A stretch of DNA of 64,000 nucleotides from Terriglobia bacterium (lineage in GTDB: Bacteria; Acidobacteriota; Terriglobia; Terriglobales; Acidobacteriaceae). The stretch is taken from NCBI GenBank assembly GCA_021324365.1, contig JAJPJE010000070.1, positions 1 to 64,000 on the forward strand, given 5' to 3'. Positions 8,186 through 15,625 of the stretch are shown here, piece by piece; the stretch's first letter is position 1; each line of letters opens with the position of its first letter. Made by a program: the position numbers and the translations under genes. A model generated the notes under the pieces. The model saw nothing but the letters and a program-made list of their open reading frames with translations, was not told the DNA's origin and searched no databases.

Positions 8186-8244
8186 GTCACTCTCCTTTCA
8201 ATTTTGGCTGAATTTCCAGTCGAAACGCTTCGATAAATAATTGC

Positions 8245-8274
8245 TTGACTCATGCAAATATTTTGCTCTATCCT
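8245..8274 (+). promoter_or_regulatory. Promoter and operator of the arsenic operon
   Basis: TTGACT (8245-8250), an 18-nt spacer and TATCCT (8269-8274) form a good sigma-70 promoter. The spacer holds GCAAATATTTTGC (8254-8266), an imperfect palindrome with 5-bp arms, well placed to block RNA polymerase. Six to seven bases past the -10 falls at the GTG start of the regulator, so the transcript may be leaderless. Confidence 0.55.
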
Positions 8275-8280
8275 GCTGCC

Positions 8281-8784
8281 GTGAACAGCCCTCACAACGA
8301 CCCGGCCGTAAAGAAATGGTGGGAGGAACTCGAGCGTCTCGCCCGCATCCTCGGACAAGTCGGGCCAGATGAAGTCTGTTGCGGGGACCTCAGCCAGCGG
8401 CAGTGCGCCATTCTCCGCACCCTTGTCGAACAGGAAGGCGCACGACTCACCGACCTCGCCGCAAGTTCCGGCATTACTCCCAGCGCCATGACTCGCGTTC
8501 TCGAGAGACTTGAGCAGCGCGGACTGGTGGAACGCGTCAGGGGTACGCAATCGGACGGTCGCGCCGCCATGGTGCGTATCACCGCCGCCGGACGCCGCAC
8601 CCGCAAGCAACTCGATGAACTCATGCGCCAGCGCACGTATCAGATTATTGAATCCATCCCCCACAAAAAGCGCGCCACAATTCTGGACGCGCTGCAAATT
8701 CTTAACGACGCAATCCAATCGGCCGGGTGCTGTGCCCTCAATACTCCGGTCGCCACGCTCGTGTCTATAAAGGAGACAGAATGA
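8281..8784 (+). CDS. MarR-family regulator of the arsenic operon, cysteine-rich, 167 aa
   Basis: Winged helix-turn-helix of MarR type: LSQRQCAILRTLVEQEGARL, then SGITPSAMTRVLERLEQRGL (recognition helix) and the wing VRGTQSDGRAAMVRITAAGR. It has an unusual vicinal pair Cys33-Cys34 plus Cys42 at the N-terminus and Cys150-Cys151 near the C-terminus. These are likely arsenite-sensing ligands, since this regulator type often stands beside arsM. I start at GTG 8281; the TTG at 8245 is the -35 box. Its TGA overlaps the arsM ATG (ATGA). It probably represses its own operon through the palindrome in the promoter. Confidence 0.85.
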   Translation: MNSPHNDPAVKKWWEELERLARILGQVGPDEVCCGDLSQRQCAILRTLVEQEGARLTDLAASSGITPSAMTRVLERLEQRGLVERVRGTQSDGRAAMVRITAAGRRTRKQLDELMRQRTYQIIESIPHKKRATILDALQILNDAIQSAGCCALNTPVATLVSIKETE

Positions 8785-9608
8785 AGAACGACAGCATTAC
8801 TACCGCCGTGGAAGAACACTATGCCGCTGTGGCCCGGGGCGAAGCCTCCGCTTGCGGAGGTCCGCTGGAAGATGTTGCGCGCGCGATCGGTTACACCGAC
8901 GAAGAACTGACGTTCGCAGGCGATGCCAACCTGGGCCTGGGATGCGGAAATCCAACGGCCCTCACCGAAATCGGACCCGGAATGACGGTGCTCGACCTCG
9001 GCTCTGGCGCCGGATTCGATGCCTTTCTCGCCTGGAATCGCGTCGGCCCAACCGGGAGGGTCATTGGCGTCGACATGACCGACGACATGCTCTCGCTGGC
9101 ACGCCAGAACGCCGACAAGCACGGCGCAACCAATGTTGAATTTCGCAAGGGATTCATCGAAAAGCTTCCGGTCGAAAGCGGCACGGTGGATTACGTCATC
9201 AGTAACTGCGTCATCAATCTTTCCACCGACAAGCCGGCAGTCTTCCGCGAAATCGCTCGTGTCCTGAAGCCCGGGGGCCGCTTCGCTGTCAGCGACATCG
9301 TGCTGCTGAAAGCTCTTCCTGAGGCGCTGGCCCACGACATCAGCGCCTACGTCGGATGCATCTCCGGCGCGAGCCTGCTCACAGACTACCTGAGCATGGC
9401 CATTGCCGCCGGGCTACGTGACTTTTCCATTCCGCGCATCGCGCTCGGCGGAGATCTCGCGAAGGTTCTTGCGCCGGAAGACATCTGCAGCGGGGGATCA
9501 TCCTGCTGCGGTTCCAACGTGCAGATCAAGTCCATCAAGAATCCGGACGAGATGGTGCGCGAGGCGTCGGCGGCACTCGCCTCCATTAAGCTGCACGGCC
9601 GCAAGTAA
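8781..9608 (+). CDS. arsM: Arsenite S-adenosylmethionine methyltransferase ArsM, 275 aa
   Basis: Methylates As(III) with SAM in the cytoplasm, giving methylated and volatile arsenicals. The SAM-binding motif is LDLGSGAG (residues 71-78). The three cysteines that bind As(III) in characterised ArsM enzymes are all present: Cys55 (GLGCGNP), Cys143 (SNCVINL) and Cys193 (VGCISGA). A further C-terminal cluster, Cys236 and Cys242-243 ([10 protein letters not shown]), is common in the family. The start at 8781 is set by AGGAGA. It overlaps the MarR gene by 4 bp and is followed by arsC after 8 bp, so all three form one operon. Confidence 0.95.
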   Translation: MKNDSITTAVEEHYAAVARGEASACGGPLEDVARAIGYTDEELTFAGDANLGLGCGNPTALTEIGPGMTVLDLGSGAGFDAFLAWNRVGPTGRVIGVDMTDDMLSLARQNADKHGATNVEFRKGFIEKLPVESGTVDYVISNCVINLSTDKPAVFREIARVLKPGGRFAVSDIVLLKALPEALAHDISAYVGCISGASLLTDYLSMAIAAGLRDFSIPRIALGGDLAKVLAPEDICSGGSSCCGSNVQIKSIKNPDEMVREASAALASIKLHGRK

Positions 9609-9616
9609 GAAACCGT

Positions 9617-10108
9617 ATGCGTGACAAGTACAACGTGCTGTTTCTTTGCACCGGCAACTCGGCCCGTTCCATTATGGCGGAAGCGATTCTCAACCAGCGC
9701 GGACAAGGTCGCTTCACCGCCTACAGCGCGGGAAGCCACCCCAGCGGTAAGGTGCACCCCCAGGCCCTGCAACAACTCGAACGAAGCCATCTGCCGACAG
9801 CCAATCTACGCAGCAAGAGCTGGGATGAATTCGCCTTACCAAACGCACCGAAGATGGATTTTGTCTTTACGGTCTGCGACAACGCCGCCAACGAGATCTG
9901 TCCGGTTTGGCCCGGCCAGCCGCTAACCGCTCACTGGGGAATTCCCGACCCTGCCGCAGCCAGTGGTTCGCTCGATCAGGTGGAGCGTGCTTTTCGGGAA
10001 GCATTCGTCACCCTCGACCGCCGGATCGCCCTTTTTTTGAGTCTGCCGATGAAAACCTTGGACGCGCTCACCCTCAAAAAGGAGATCGACCGCATTGGCA
10101 CACAGTAG
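9617..10108 (+). CDS. arsC: Arsenate reductase ArsC, thioredoxin-coupled LMW-phosphatase type, 163 aa
   Basis: Reduces arsenate to arsenite. The P-loop LCTGNSARS holds nucleophile Cys11 and Arg17. The resolving cysteines of the thioredoxin-dependent class are Cys87 and Cys95 ([13 protein letters not shown]), and the general-acid Asp111 is in WGIPDP. These distinguish it from plain low-molecular-weight tyrosine phosphatases. It lies 8 bp downstream of arsM. In the usual gene order an arsenite permease would follow; here only a permease tail overlaps its 3' end. Confidence 0.93.
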   Translation: MRDKYNVLFLCTGNSARSIMAEAILNQRGQGRFTAYSAGSHPSGKVHPQALQQLERSHLPTANLRSKSWDEFALPNAPKMDFVFTVCDNAANEICPVWPGQPLTAHWGIPDPAAASGSLDQVERAFREAFVTLDRRIALFLSLPMKTLDALTLKKEIDRIGTQ

Positions 10109-10274
10109 CGCTCTTCCAATTTGTCGACCCAGGCAGCTCGGCGGGTGGCTGGTTTCAGGAGCTGCCTTCGCGGCAGTCATGGGACCGCTGATAGAGGTCC
10201 CGGTGATGATCGGGCGAGTGAACGTCGCTACGTTTTTCCAAATAAAGTTCTTCCCGCAAGCGCAGGCAGTCTAG
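10095..10274 (+). pseudogene. Remnant of ACR3-type arsenite permease (C-terminal tail only)
   Basis: A 59-codon open frame overlapping the end of arsC contains [20 protein letters not shown], then [13 protein letters not shown] and a stop. This is the conserved last helix and tail of ACR3/ArsB-type arsenite exporters (family pattern G-P-L-x-E-V-P-V-x-I-x-L-V-N-V-A). Everything N-terminal to it, some 300 residues and nine helices, is missing. The first 24 codons do not look like permease. An internal deletion joining arsC to the end of acr3 would explain it. A translated stub cannot transport. Confidence 0.6.
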
Positions 10275-10783
10275 CCCAGTTCCCCTGGCAATTCCTGCCG
10301 GCTATGGTGAAAAACCTGGACCGTCGTTTCAACTGGAGGCTCCGAACAATGGCAATGACCTCCACTAAAAAAGGCGCAATTCTTCACTAACGCGTAAAGA
10401 TCATGATTGTGTTCCGGTCCGTCGAACTGGTCATTCAATTCCTTGCTTGCCGCTCGAGCGGACCGGATCATTAGCCCCCATAAAGCTGAACGCAGAGCAC
10501 ATTGAGACCCGGAATTCTTCCGAATTTCAGGTCGGGAGACAGTGGCTGCGTCTCCAACGGAAAGGGTGAATTTTGCCGCTGCTTGCATTCCGCATTACCC
10601 CAAGAAGCTTCCCGTCTTGTAAGTCTCTGGTCAGAATTCGTCAATGAACGCGGCATGATTTGTGGCATGAGCGTGCAAACAACTGAAAAGATTGCTGCTA
10701 ACCTCTTCCATGATCTCAGGACTCGCGGTTACAATGGTTGCCCATCAGCCCTCCTCCAATCGGAAACACAAGGCTGAACCAGC
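10275..10783 (+). other. Intergenic, 509 bp
   Basis: I see no gene, repeat or hairpin in it. Frames of 65-91 codons exist on both strands but have no ribosome binding site and no protein-like composition. The last part must carry the promoter of the TPR regulator. Confidence 0.6.
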
Positions 10784-12691
10784 GTGAGCCGCTCCCAGGT
10801 AGTGACGTTCGGTGTTTTTCGCGTAGACCTCGACAGGGGAGAACTGTCGAAGTTCGGCACGCCCGTCCGACTTAAGCCGCAAGCTCTGAAGCTTCTGCTT
10901 CTCCTCCTTGAAGATGCCGGCGAAGTGGTCACTCGCGAGGAAATCCAAAAGCAGCTTTGGGGTGACAATCACACCTTTGTCGATTTCGATCTGGGTTTGA
11001 ACCACTGTGTGCGCCAGATTCGGGCGGCGCTCGGTGACGACGCCACGACGCCTCGCTACGTGGAAACGATTCCTCGTCGCGGCTACCGCTTCATCGCGCC
11101 GGTGTCTGCCGTCGCCGCTTCCAAGTCCGGTGTTGTCGCCATAGCAGACGCGCCGAACCCCGCCGCAATCTCTGCGCAACCGGCGCCGCGACATTCATCC
11201 CGGTTGCGGAATCTGGGGCTCGTGCTGATCGCCTTGCTGATCGCTGCGAGTTTCTTTGTTGTCCTACGAAAAACTACCGGCCAGCGCATCTCTGCCCAAT
11301 CTGCAGCGCCTCGTCGCATCATGCTGGCTGTGCTTCCCTTTGAAAACCTTACGGGAGATCCGCAACAGGAATACCTCAGCGATGGCATCACCGACGAGCT
11401 CATCATGCACTTGAGCCGCTTCAACCCTGGGTATCTCGGCGTAATCGCTCGGACGTCATCCATGCGCTTCAAGGGCTCGGGAAAAGGCGTCGATCAAATC
11501 AGTCGGGAATTAGGCGTCGGCTACGTTCTCGAGGGAAGCGTCAAGCGCAACGGCAACAAGGTTCATATCGCCTCCGAACTGATTCAGGCCAGCGACCAGA
11601 CTCACCTCTGGGCCGAGAGCTACGATACCGACGTTACGGGCGAGCAGTTTTTCGCAGTGGAAGAGGAGGTCGCATCTCGAATTGCCCGCTCGCTTTCCAT
11701 TGTGCTCCCGGAAACCCGAGATCACCGCACTAGCACCAGCGATCCCGCTGCGTACGACGCCTATCTGAAGGGCCGTTATTATTGGAACCGACGCACCGAA
11801 GATGGCTTTCAGCATGCCATCGATTATTTCCAGCAGGCGATTGCGGTCGACCCCAACTATGCGGCACCGTATGCCGGGCTCGCGGACACCTACAACCTCG
11901 CCATTGAATATTTCAATCTTGGTTCAACCATCGACTTAGCCAACCGCGCGCAGGCAGCCGCTGAGAAGGCAATTGAACTCGACGACGATCTGGCCGAAGG
12001 GCACGCCGCGCTCGCCTTTACGCTGTGGCGCTATCAATGGAACCCCACGCGTGCCGACCGCGAGTTCCGCGAGGCTCTGCGTGTCGACCCGAACTACGCC
12101 ACCGCACATCACTGGTATGGCCTGTACCTGGCCTCCCGTGGCGAGTTTGCTCAGGCGCGAACGGAATTATCGCAGGCACACGCGCTCGATCCCCTGTCGC
12201 TGATCATCATGACAAATTCCGGTTGGGTCGATTACTACGCGCGCGACTATGACGCTTCGATTACAAAGTATTCCGACGCAATCACCATCGCGCCGGAGTT
12301 TCCGTCCGCACTCGTGAAGATGGCGTGGGCATACGAACAGAAGAAGATGTGGGCCGAAGCTGCGGACACGCGAGAGCGCTATTATATCGCCACGGGATAT
12401 CCGCCCGTCGCGAGCGCCTTGAAAGAAGCTTACGGCCGCGACGGCTATCCAGGCGTTTTGAATTTCCTCCTCACCGAAGCTGCGAAACCCGACCGCCGGC
12501 GATACTACACTGCTTACGAAACTGCGCGGATGAACGCTCTATTGGGAAACAAACAACAGGCAGTTGCCGATCTGCAACGTGCCTATGCTGACCGCAGCGG
12601 GTGGGTCGTCTTCGTCCAGCAGGAACCTGCTTTCGACTCCCTAAAGTCCGAACCCGCCTTCCAGCAATTGATTGCGAAAATCAACCGCTAA
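10784..12691 (+). CDS. CadC-like winged-helix regulator with TolB-like and TPR domains, 635 aa
   Basis: A membrane-anchored transcription regulator. Residues about 5-105 are an OmpR/CadC-type winged helix (VTREEIQKQLWGDNHTFVDF, then CVRQIRAALGDD and ETIPRRGYRF). A single membrane segment follows near 140-158 (LGLVLIALLIAASFFVVL). Residues about 180-310 carry the FENLTGDPQQEYLSDGITDE block shared with TPR adenylate cyclases and serine kinases. Several TPR units follow, with typical DPNYAxAxxxLA spacing. GTG at 10784 is used, with a weak AAGG before it. Such proteins are numerous in Acidobacteria; the targets are unknown. Confidence 0.88.
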   Translation: MSRSQVVTFGVFRVDLDRGELSKFGTPVRLKPQALKLLLLLLEDAGEVVTREEIQKQLWGDNHTFVDFDLGLNHCVRQIRAALGDDATTPRYVETIPRRGYRFIAPVSAVAASKSGVVAIADAPNPAAISAQPAPRHSSRLRNLGLVLIALLIAASFFVVLRKTTGQRISAQSAAPRRIMLAVLPFENLTGDPQQEYLSDGITDELIMHLSRFNPGYLGVIARTSSMRFKGSGKGVDQISRELGVGYVLEGSVKRNGNKVHIASELIQASDQTHLWAESYDTDVTGEQFFAVEEEVASRIARSLSIVLPETRDHRTSTSDPAAYDAYLKGRYYWNRRTEDGFQHAIDYFQQAIAVDPNYAAPYAGLADTYNLAIEYFNLGSTIDLANRAQAAAEKAIELDDDLAEGHAALAFTLWRYQWNPTRADREFREALRVDPNYATAHHWYGLYLASRGEFAQARTELSQAHALDPLSLIIMTNSGWVDYYARDYDASITKYSDAITIAPEFPSALVKMAWAYEQKKMWAEAADTRERYYIATGYPPVASALKEAYGRDGYPGVLNFLLTEAAKPDRRRYYTAYETARMNALLGNKQQAVADLQRAYADRSGWVVFVQQEPAFDSLKSEPAFQQLIAKINR

Positions 12692-12706
12692 TCTTCTCGC
12701 AGAGAC

Positions 12707-12740
12707 AAAAAAGCCTGACGAGGTTTCATCCCCGCCAGGC
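12707..12740 (-). terminator. Intrinsic terminator between convergent genes
   Basis: Read on the minus strand: GCCTGGCGGGG, loop ATGAAA, CCTCGTCAGGC, then six T. The 11-bp stem has two wobble positions. It ends the minus-strand gene at 12751, and the stem may also help stop the plus-strand regulator. Confidence 0.85.
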
Positions 12741-12750
12741 CCATGTGTGG

Positions 12751-13233
12751 TTACTGGGGATTTGCCATCGAACTAGGCCGATTGGAATTGTTCGCGGGAT
12801 GGGCTTCCACCTCGATCTCTTTTCCGGCCTTCTTCGCCATGGCCGTGCTCGTCAAAAAATCCCACCCTTGCGACTGGCCCCCAAGCCACAGCTTGGAGAG
12901 GTAGTAGTTATCTCCGACCTGCAGAAGCACGAAACGAGTGTGATTGGGAGTGCCGGGATTGACCCGCGTGTCGATTGTCGTCTGAGTCGCCAGCGCCTGT
13001 GTCACCGCCTTGCCGTTGCCCTCTTTATAGATCTCAAACACCGTAGGATTGTTCTGCACTTCCCGAAACAGATAATGCCCCGGTTGAACCGTAGTTTTGT
13101 CGATTATCACCGGATTCGGGAAGTCGACCGCGACCTGCTGCCGTAAAGGCATATCGGTTTGCGCCGCTAGCAACGCTGTCAGGCCTAGCAACAAGCCTGC
13201 CAGAGCGGCCGAAAATGTCCATTTGTTCATCAT
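12751..13233 (-). CDS. Secreted hypothetical protein, 160 aa
   Basis: MMNKWTFSAALAGLLLGLTALLAAQ is a signal peptide. The mature part has PVIIDKTTVQPGHYLFREV and NHTRFVLLQVGDNYYLSKLW, a beta-rich pattern seen in many small exported acidobacterial proteins that describe a stored or material-type value. I recognise no named domain. GGAGGG precedes the first ATG closely; the second ATG, three bases on, has better spacing. It is followed by its own intrinsic terminator. The role is unknown. Confidence 0.75.
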   Translation of the reverse strand: MMNKWTFSAALAGLLLGLTALLAAQTDMPLRQQVAVDFPNPVIIDKTTVQPGHYLFREVQNNPTVFEIYKEGNGKAVTQALATQTTIDTRVNPGTPNHTRFVLLQVGDNYYLSKLWLGGQSQGWDFLTSTAMAKKAGKEIEVEAHPANNSNRPSSMANPQ

Positions 13234-13630
13234 CAGACCCTCCTGGAGTCACGTCGGTTTCGCATCACCGCGGGCGTCGCTCCGTACGGGTCACTAAAGG
13301 TGAATTCAGTCGCAGAAAACCAGCACGTTGTGGTTCTCGTTCGGCGCCACCGAGCAGATCGGCGCTGCGGGAATGCCTGCCAATGACTTAGGAATCCACA
13401 GTAACACCGGAGGTTGCACCGTGAAGCGATCGAAGCATGCCGTGCAACTCCGTGACAATGAAGGTGATCACCTGAACTTCGCAAGCGTAATTCCGCAAAT
13501 TACGCTTTGAGGCAAATTTCTGTTGGCTGTGCGTCAAATCCTTGCATAATCTCTCACAAAGCAGTTAGCTGTTGCCGCTACATCTATCTTGCGCCAAGTG
13601 GTTCCCCCGCCACGGCCAGTTGAGGTCTAA
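13234..13630. other. Intergenic, 397 bp, with hairpin and promoter
   Basis: Upstream region of two divergent genes. It holds a perfect 10-bp inverted repeat (listed separately) and a plausible promoter for the plus-strand DUF3857 gene: TTGGCT (13523-13528), 16 nt, CATAAT (13545-13550). Nothing else is seen. Confidence 0.5.
13483..13507. promoter_or_regulatory. Perfect 10-bp inverted repeat AAGCGTAATT-CCGCA-AATTACGCTT
   Basis: Arms 13483-13492 and 13498-13507, loop of five. No T-run follows, so it is more likely an operator than a terminator. It lies 16 bp upstream of the -35 box proposed for the DUF3857 gene. Confidence 0.45.
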
Positions 13631-15625
13631 ATGTTGAGCTTGCGCCGCAGTGCATTGGCAGTGTGTCTGGCCGTTTGCTTGTTTCCCGCTTTCGGTATCA
13701 GTGCTGAGGAGTTTCCTCCACCGTCTCCCGAGGAATTGAAGATGACCTCCGCGCCTGAGCAGCCTGGAGCGCCCGCAGTAATCCTGTTTCACCAGGAAAT
13801 CTGTGACGATAACCTGCATTACTGCTCGGTTTACATGCGGATTAAGATCCTCACCGACGCCGGCATTTCGAAGTATTCGGATGTTTCGGTGTATTCCTAT
13901 CGTGGCTTTTCAGTGGCCGAGGTCCACGCCCGCACGGTTCATGCCGACGGCAGCATCGTGAATTTCGAAGGCAAGCCGCTCGACAAGGTCGTCTACAAGG
14001 GGCGCCATACCCGCCTCAACGTAAAGAGCTTTTCCCTGCCGGATGTCCGCGTAGGCAGCATCATCGAGTATCGCTACTACTACCGCTATCCGGATCAGTA
14101 CTTCATGACGCCGCCTCGTTGGGTCCTGCAAGAAGACTTATTCCAGAAATACGAGCACTTTACCTACATACCGAATACTCACGCTTTCGGCGGTTCAAGC
14201 ACCTATCTTTACGATGAGCACGGCACCATCGTCGGCATCTCATGGACCGGAATGTTGCCGCCCGGAATGACGCCGAAGCTCACGGAAATGCCGAAGGTTC
14301 AGCTCGATTTGGAAGCGCAGAATGTCGCTGCATTCGTCGAAGAAGACCACACCATCCCCAGTTCCCAATTGAAGTGGAACCTGCAGATCTACTACCGCAG
14401 CAATGAAACCCGCGATGCGTGGTGGAAGACCGAAGGCAAGTTCTGGAACAAGGCGGTCGACAAGTTTACCGGCAAGACCGACGGACTGGCATCCCTCGTG
14501 AACCAGGTAACTTCACCAGCCGATACCCCTGAGCAAAAGGTGAAGAAGCTATATGCCTTCGTCAAAACTCTCGATAATTACACCTACATGCCGGAGAAGA
14601 CTCAGCAGGAGCAGAAGACGCTCGGACTGCGAGAGAATCGTGGAGCCTCCGATGTTCTGAAGCTGAAAGGTGGCGATCGCGACGACATTACTCTCCTCTT
14701 CATCGCGCTGGTGAAAACGGCGGGCATTCCCGCCTATGCAATGCGCGTGAGCGATCGCTCGGAGCGCATATTCGACAAAGGCTATCTCAGCCACAATCAG
14801 TTCGACGCGCAGCTCGCAATCGTGCAACTCGACGGTAAGGATGTTTATCTGGATCCGGGCTCGAAGTTCGCGCCTTACGGCCTCGTGAATTGGCGCTATA
14901 CAAGTTCAGGCGGGATGCGCCAGAGCGCAAACGGTGTTCAATTTGGCGAGAGCCCCGCTCCGAGTTACATGCAGGCGATCACCAAGCGGCTCGTACGCCT
15001 CGCACTAAAAGACGACGGCTCTGCCGAAGGAACCCTCGCGGTGATGTTCGCCGGACAGGAGGCAATTATCCGTCGCGAAGATGGCTCTAGAACTGACGAA
15101 GAGGGCCGAAAGAAAATGCTGGAAGACGAAGCCCGCAGTTGGCTTCCGGGAAATGCGCAGGTTACGCTGACAAAAGCGCCTAAATGGGACGACATTGAGT
15201 CTCCCCTGATCGCAGAATTCAAGATTTCTACGCCTATGGCGGTCAGTGCCGGTCATCGCTGGATGATTCCCGTCGACATCCTCCAGGTCAACGAGACTGC
15301 GATGTTCCCACACGCTGAGCGCGTGAATCACGTCTTCTTGAATTATCCATTCCGTCACATTGACGACATCGGCATCACCATTCCCGCAAATATGTCGGTT
15401 GAAACTCTGCCCAAATCTGAAGATGTCAAGTTAGCCTACGCCGTCTGCCACACGGAGCGCTCCCAGCAAGGGCAGCAAATCATCTCCAAACGCGATCTCG
15501 CAGTGGCGGATATGGCAATTCCTGTAACAGAATACAAACAACTCAAAACCTTCTTTGACAAAGTAAAGTCGGTCGACGACGAACAAGCCGTGCTCAGGGG
15601 AACCCAGAGTGCCCAGATCAACTAG
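13631..15625 (+). CDS. DUF3857/transglutaminase-like exported protein, catalytic residues lost, 664 aa
   Basis: Signal peptide MLSLRRSALAVCLAVCLFPA, then a DUF3857 beta domain (about residues 60-260, with YSYRGFSVAEVHARTVHADG) and a transglutaminase-like core. Where active members have G-D-C-K-D this has GGDRDDITLLFIAL (Arg near residue 349), and the catalytic His is also missing (HNQFDAQLAIVQLDG). Only the Asp in LDPGSKF remains. It therefore looks like a binding or scaffold pseudoenzyme. GAGGT precedes the ATG. The next gene, an apparently active paralogue, starts 17 bp before this one ends, so they are translated together. Confidence 0.88.
   Translation: MLSLRRSALAVCLAVCLFPAFGISAEEFPPPSPEELKMTSAPEQPGAPAVILFHQEICDDNLHYCSVYMRIKILTDAGISKYSDVSVYSYRGFSVAEVHARTVHADGSIVNFEGKPLDKVVYKGRHTRLNVKSFSLPDVRVGSIIEYRYYYRYPDQYFMTPPRWVLQEDLFQKYEHFTYIPNTHAFGGSSTYLYDEHGTIVGISWTGMLPPGMTPKLTEMPKVQLDLEAQNVAAFVEEDHTIPSSQLKWNLQIYYRSNETRDAWWKTEGKFWNKAVDKFTGKTDGLASLVNQVTSPADTPEQKVKKLYAFVKTLDNYTYMPEKTQQEQKTLGLRENRGASDVLKLKGGDRDDITLLFIALVKTAGIPAYAMRVSDRSERIFDKGYLSHNQFDAQLAIVQLDGKDVYLDPGSKFAPYGLVNWRYTSSGGMRQSANGVQFGESPAPSYMQAITKRLVRLALKDDGSAEGTLAVMFAGQEAIIRREDGSRTDEEGRKKMLEDEARSWLPGNAQVTLTKAPKWDDIESPLIAEFKISTPMAVSAGHRWMIPVDILQVNETAMFPHAERVNHVFLNYPFRHIDDIGITIPANMSVETLPKSEDVKLAYAVCHTERSQQGQQIISKRDLAVADMAIPVTEYKQLKTFFDKVKSVDDEQAVLRGTQSAQIN

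Noticed and set aside
7885-8718. 277-codon minus-strand frame as one gene
   Set aside because: Its N-terminal two-thirds is the reverse of the MarR gene; only the last third is the ACT-like protein.
10121-10390. 89-codon plus-strand frame after arsC
   Set aside because: It is out of frame with the permease tail and has no family resemblance.
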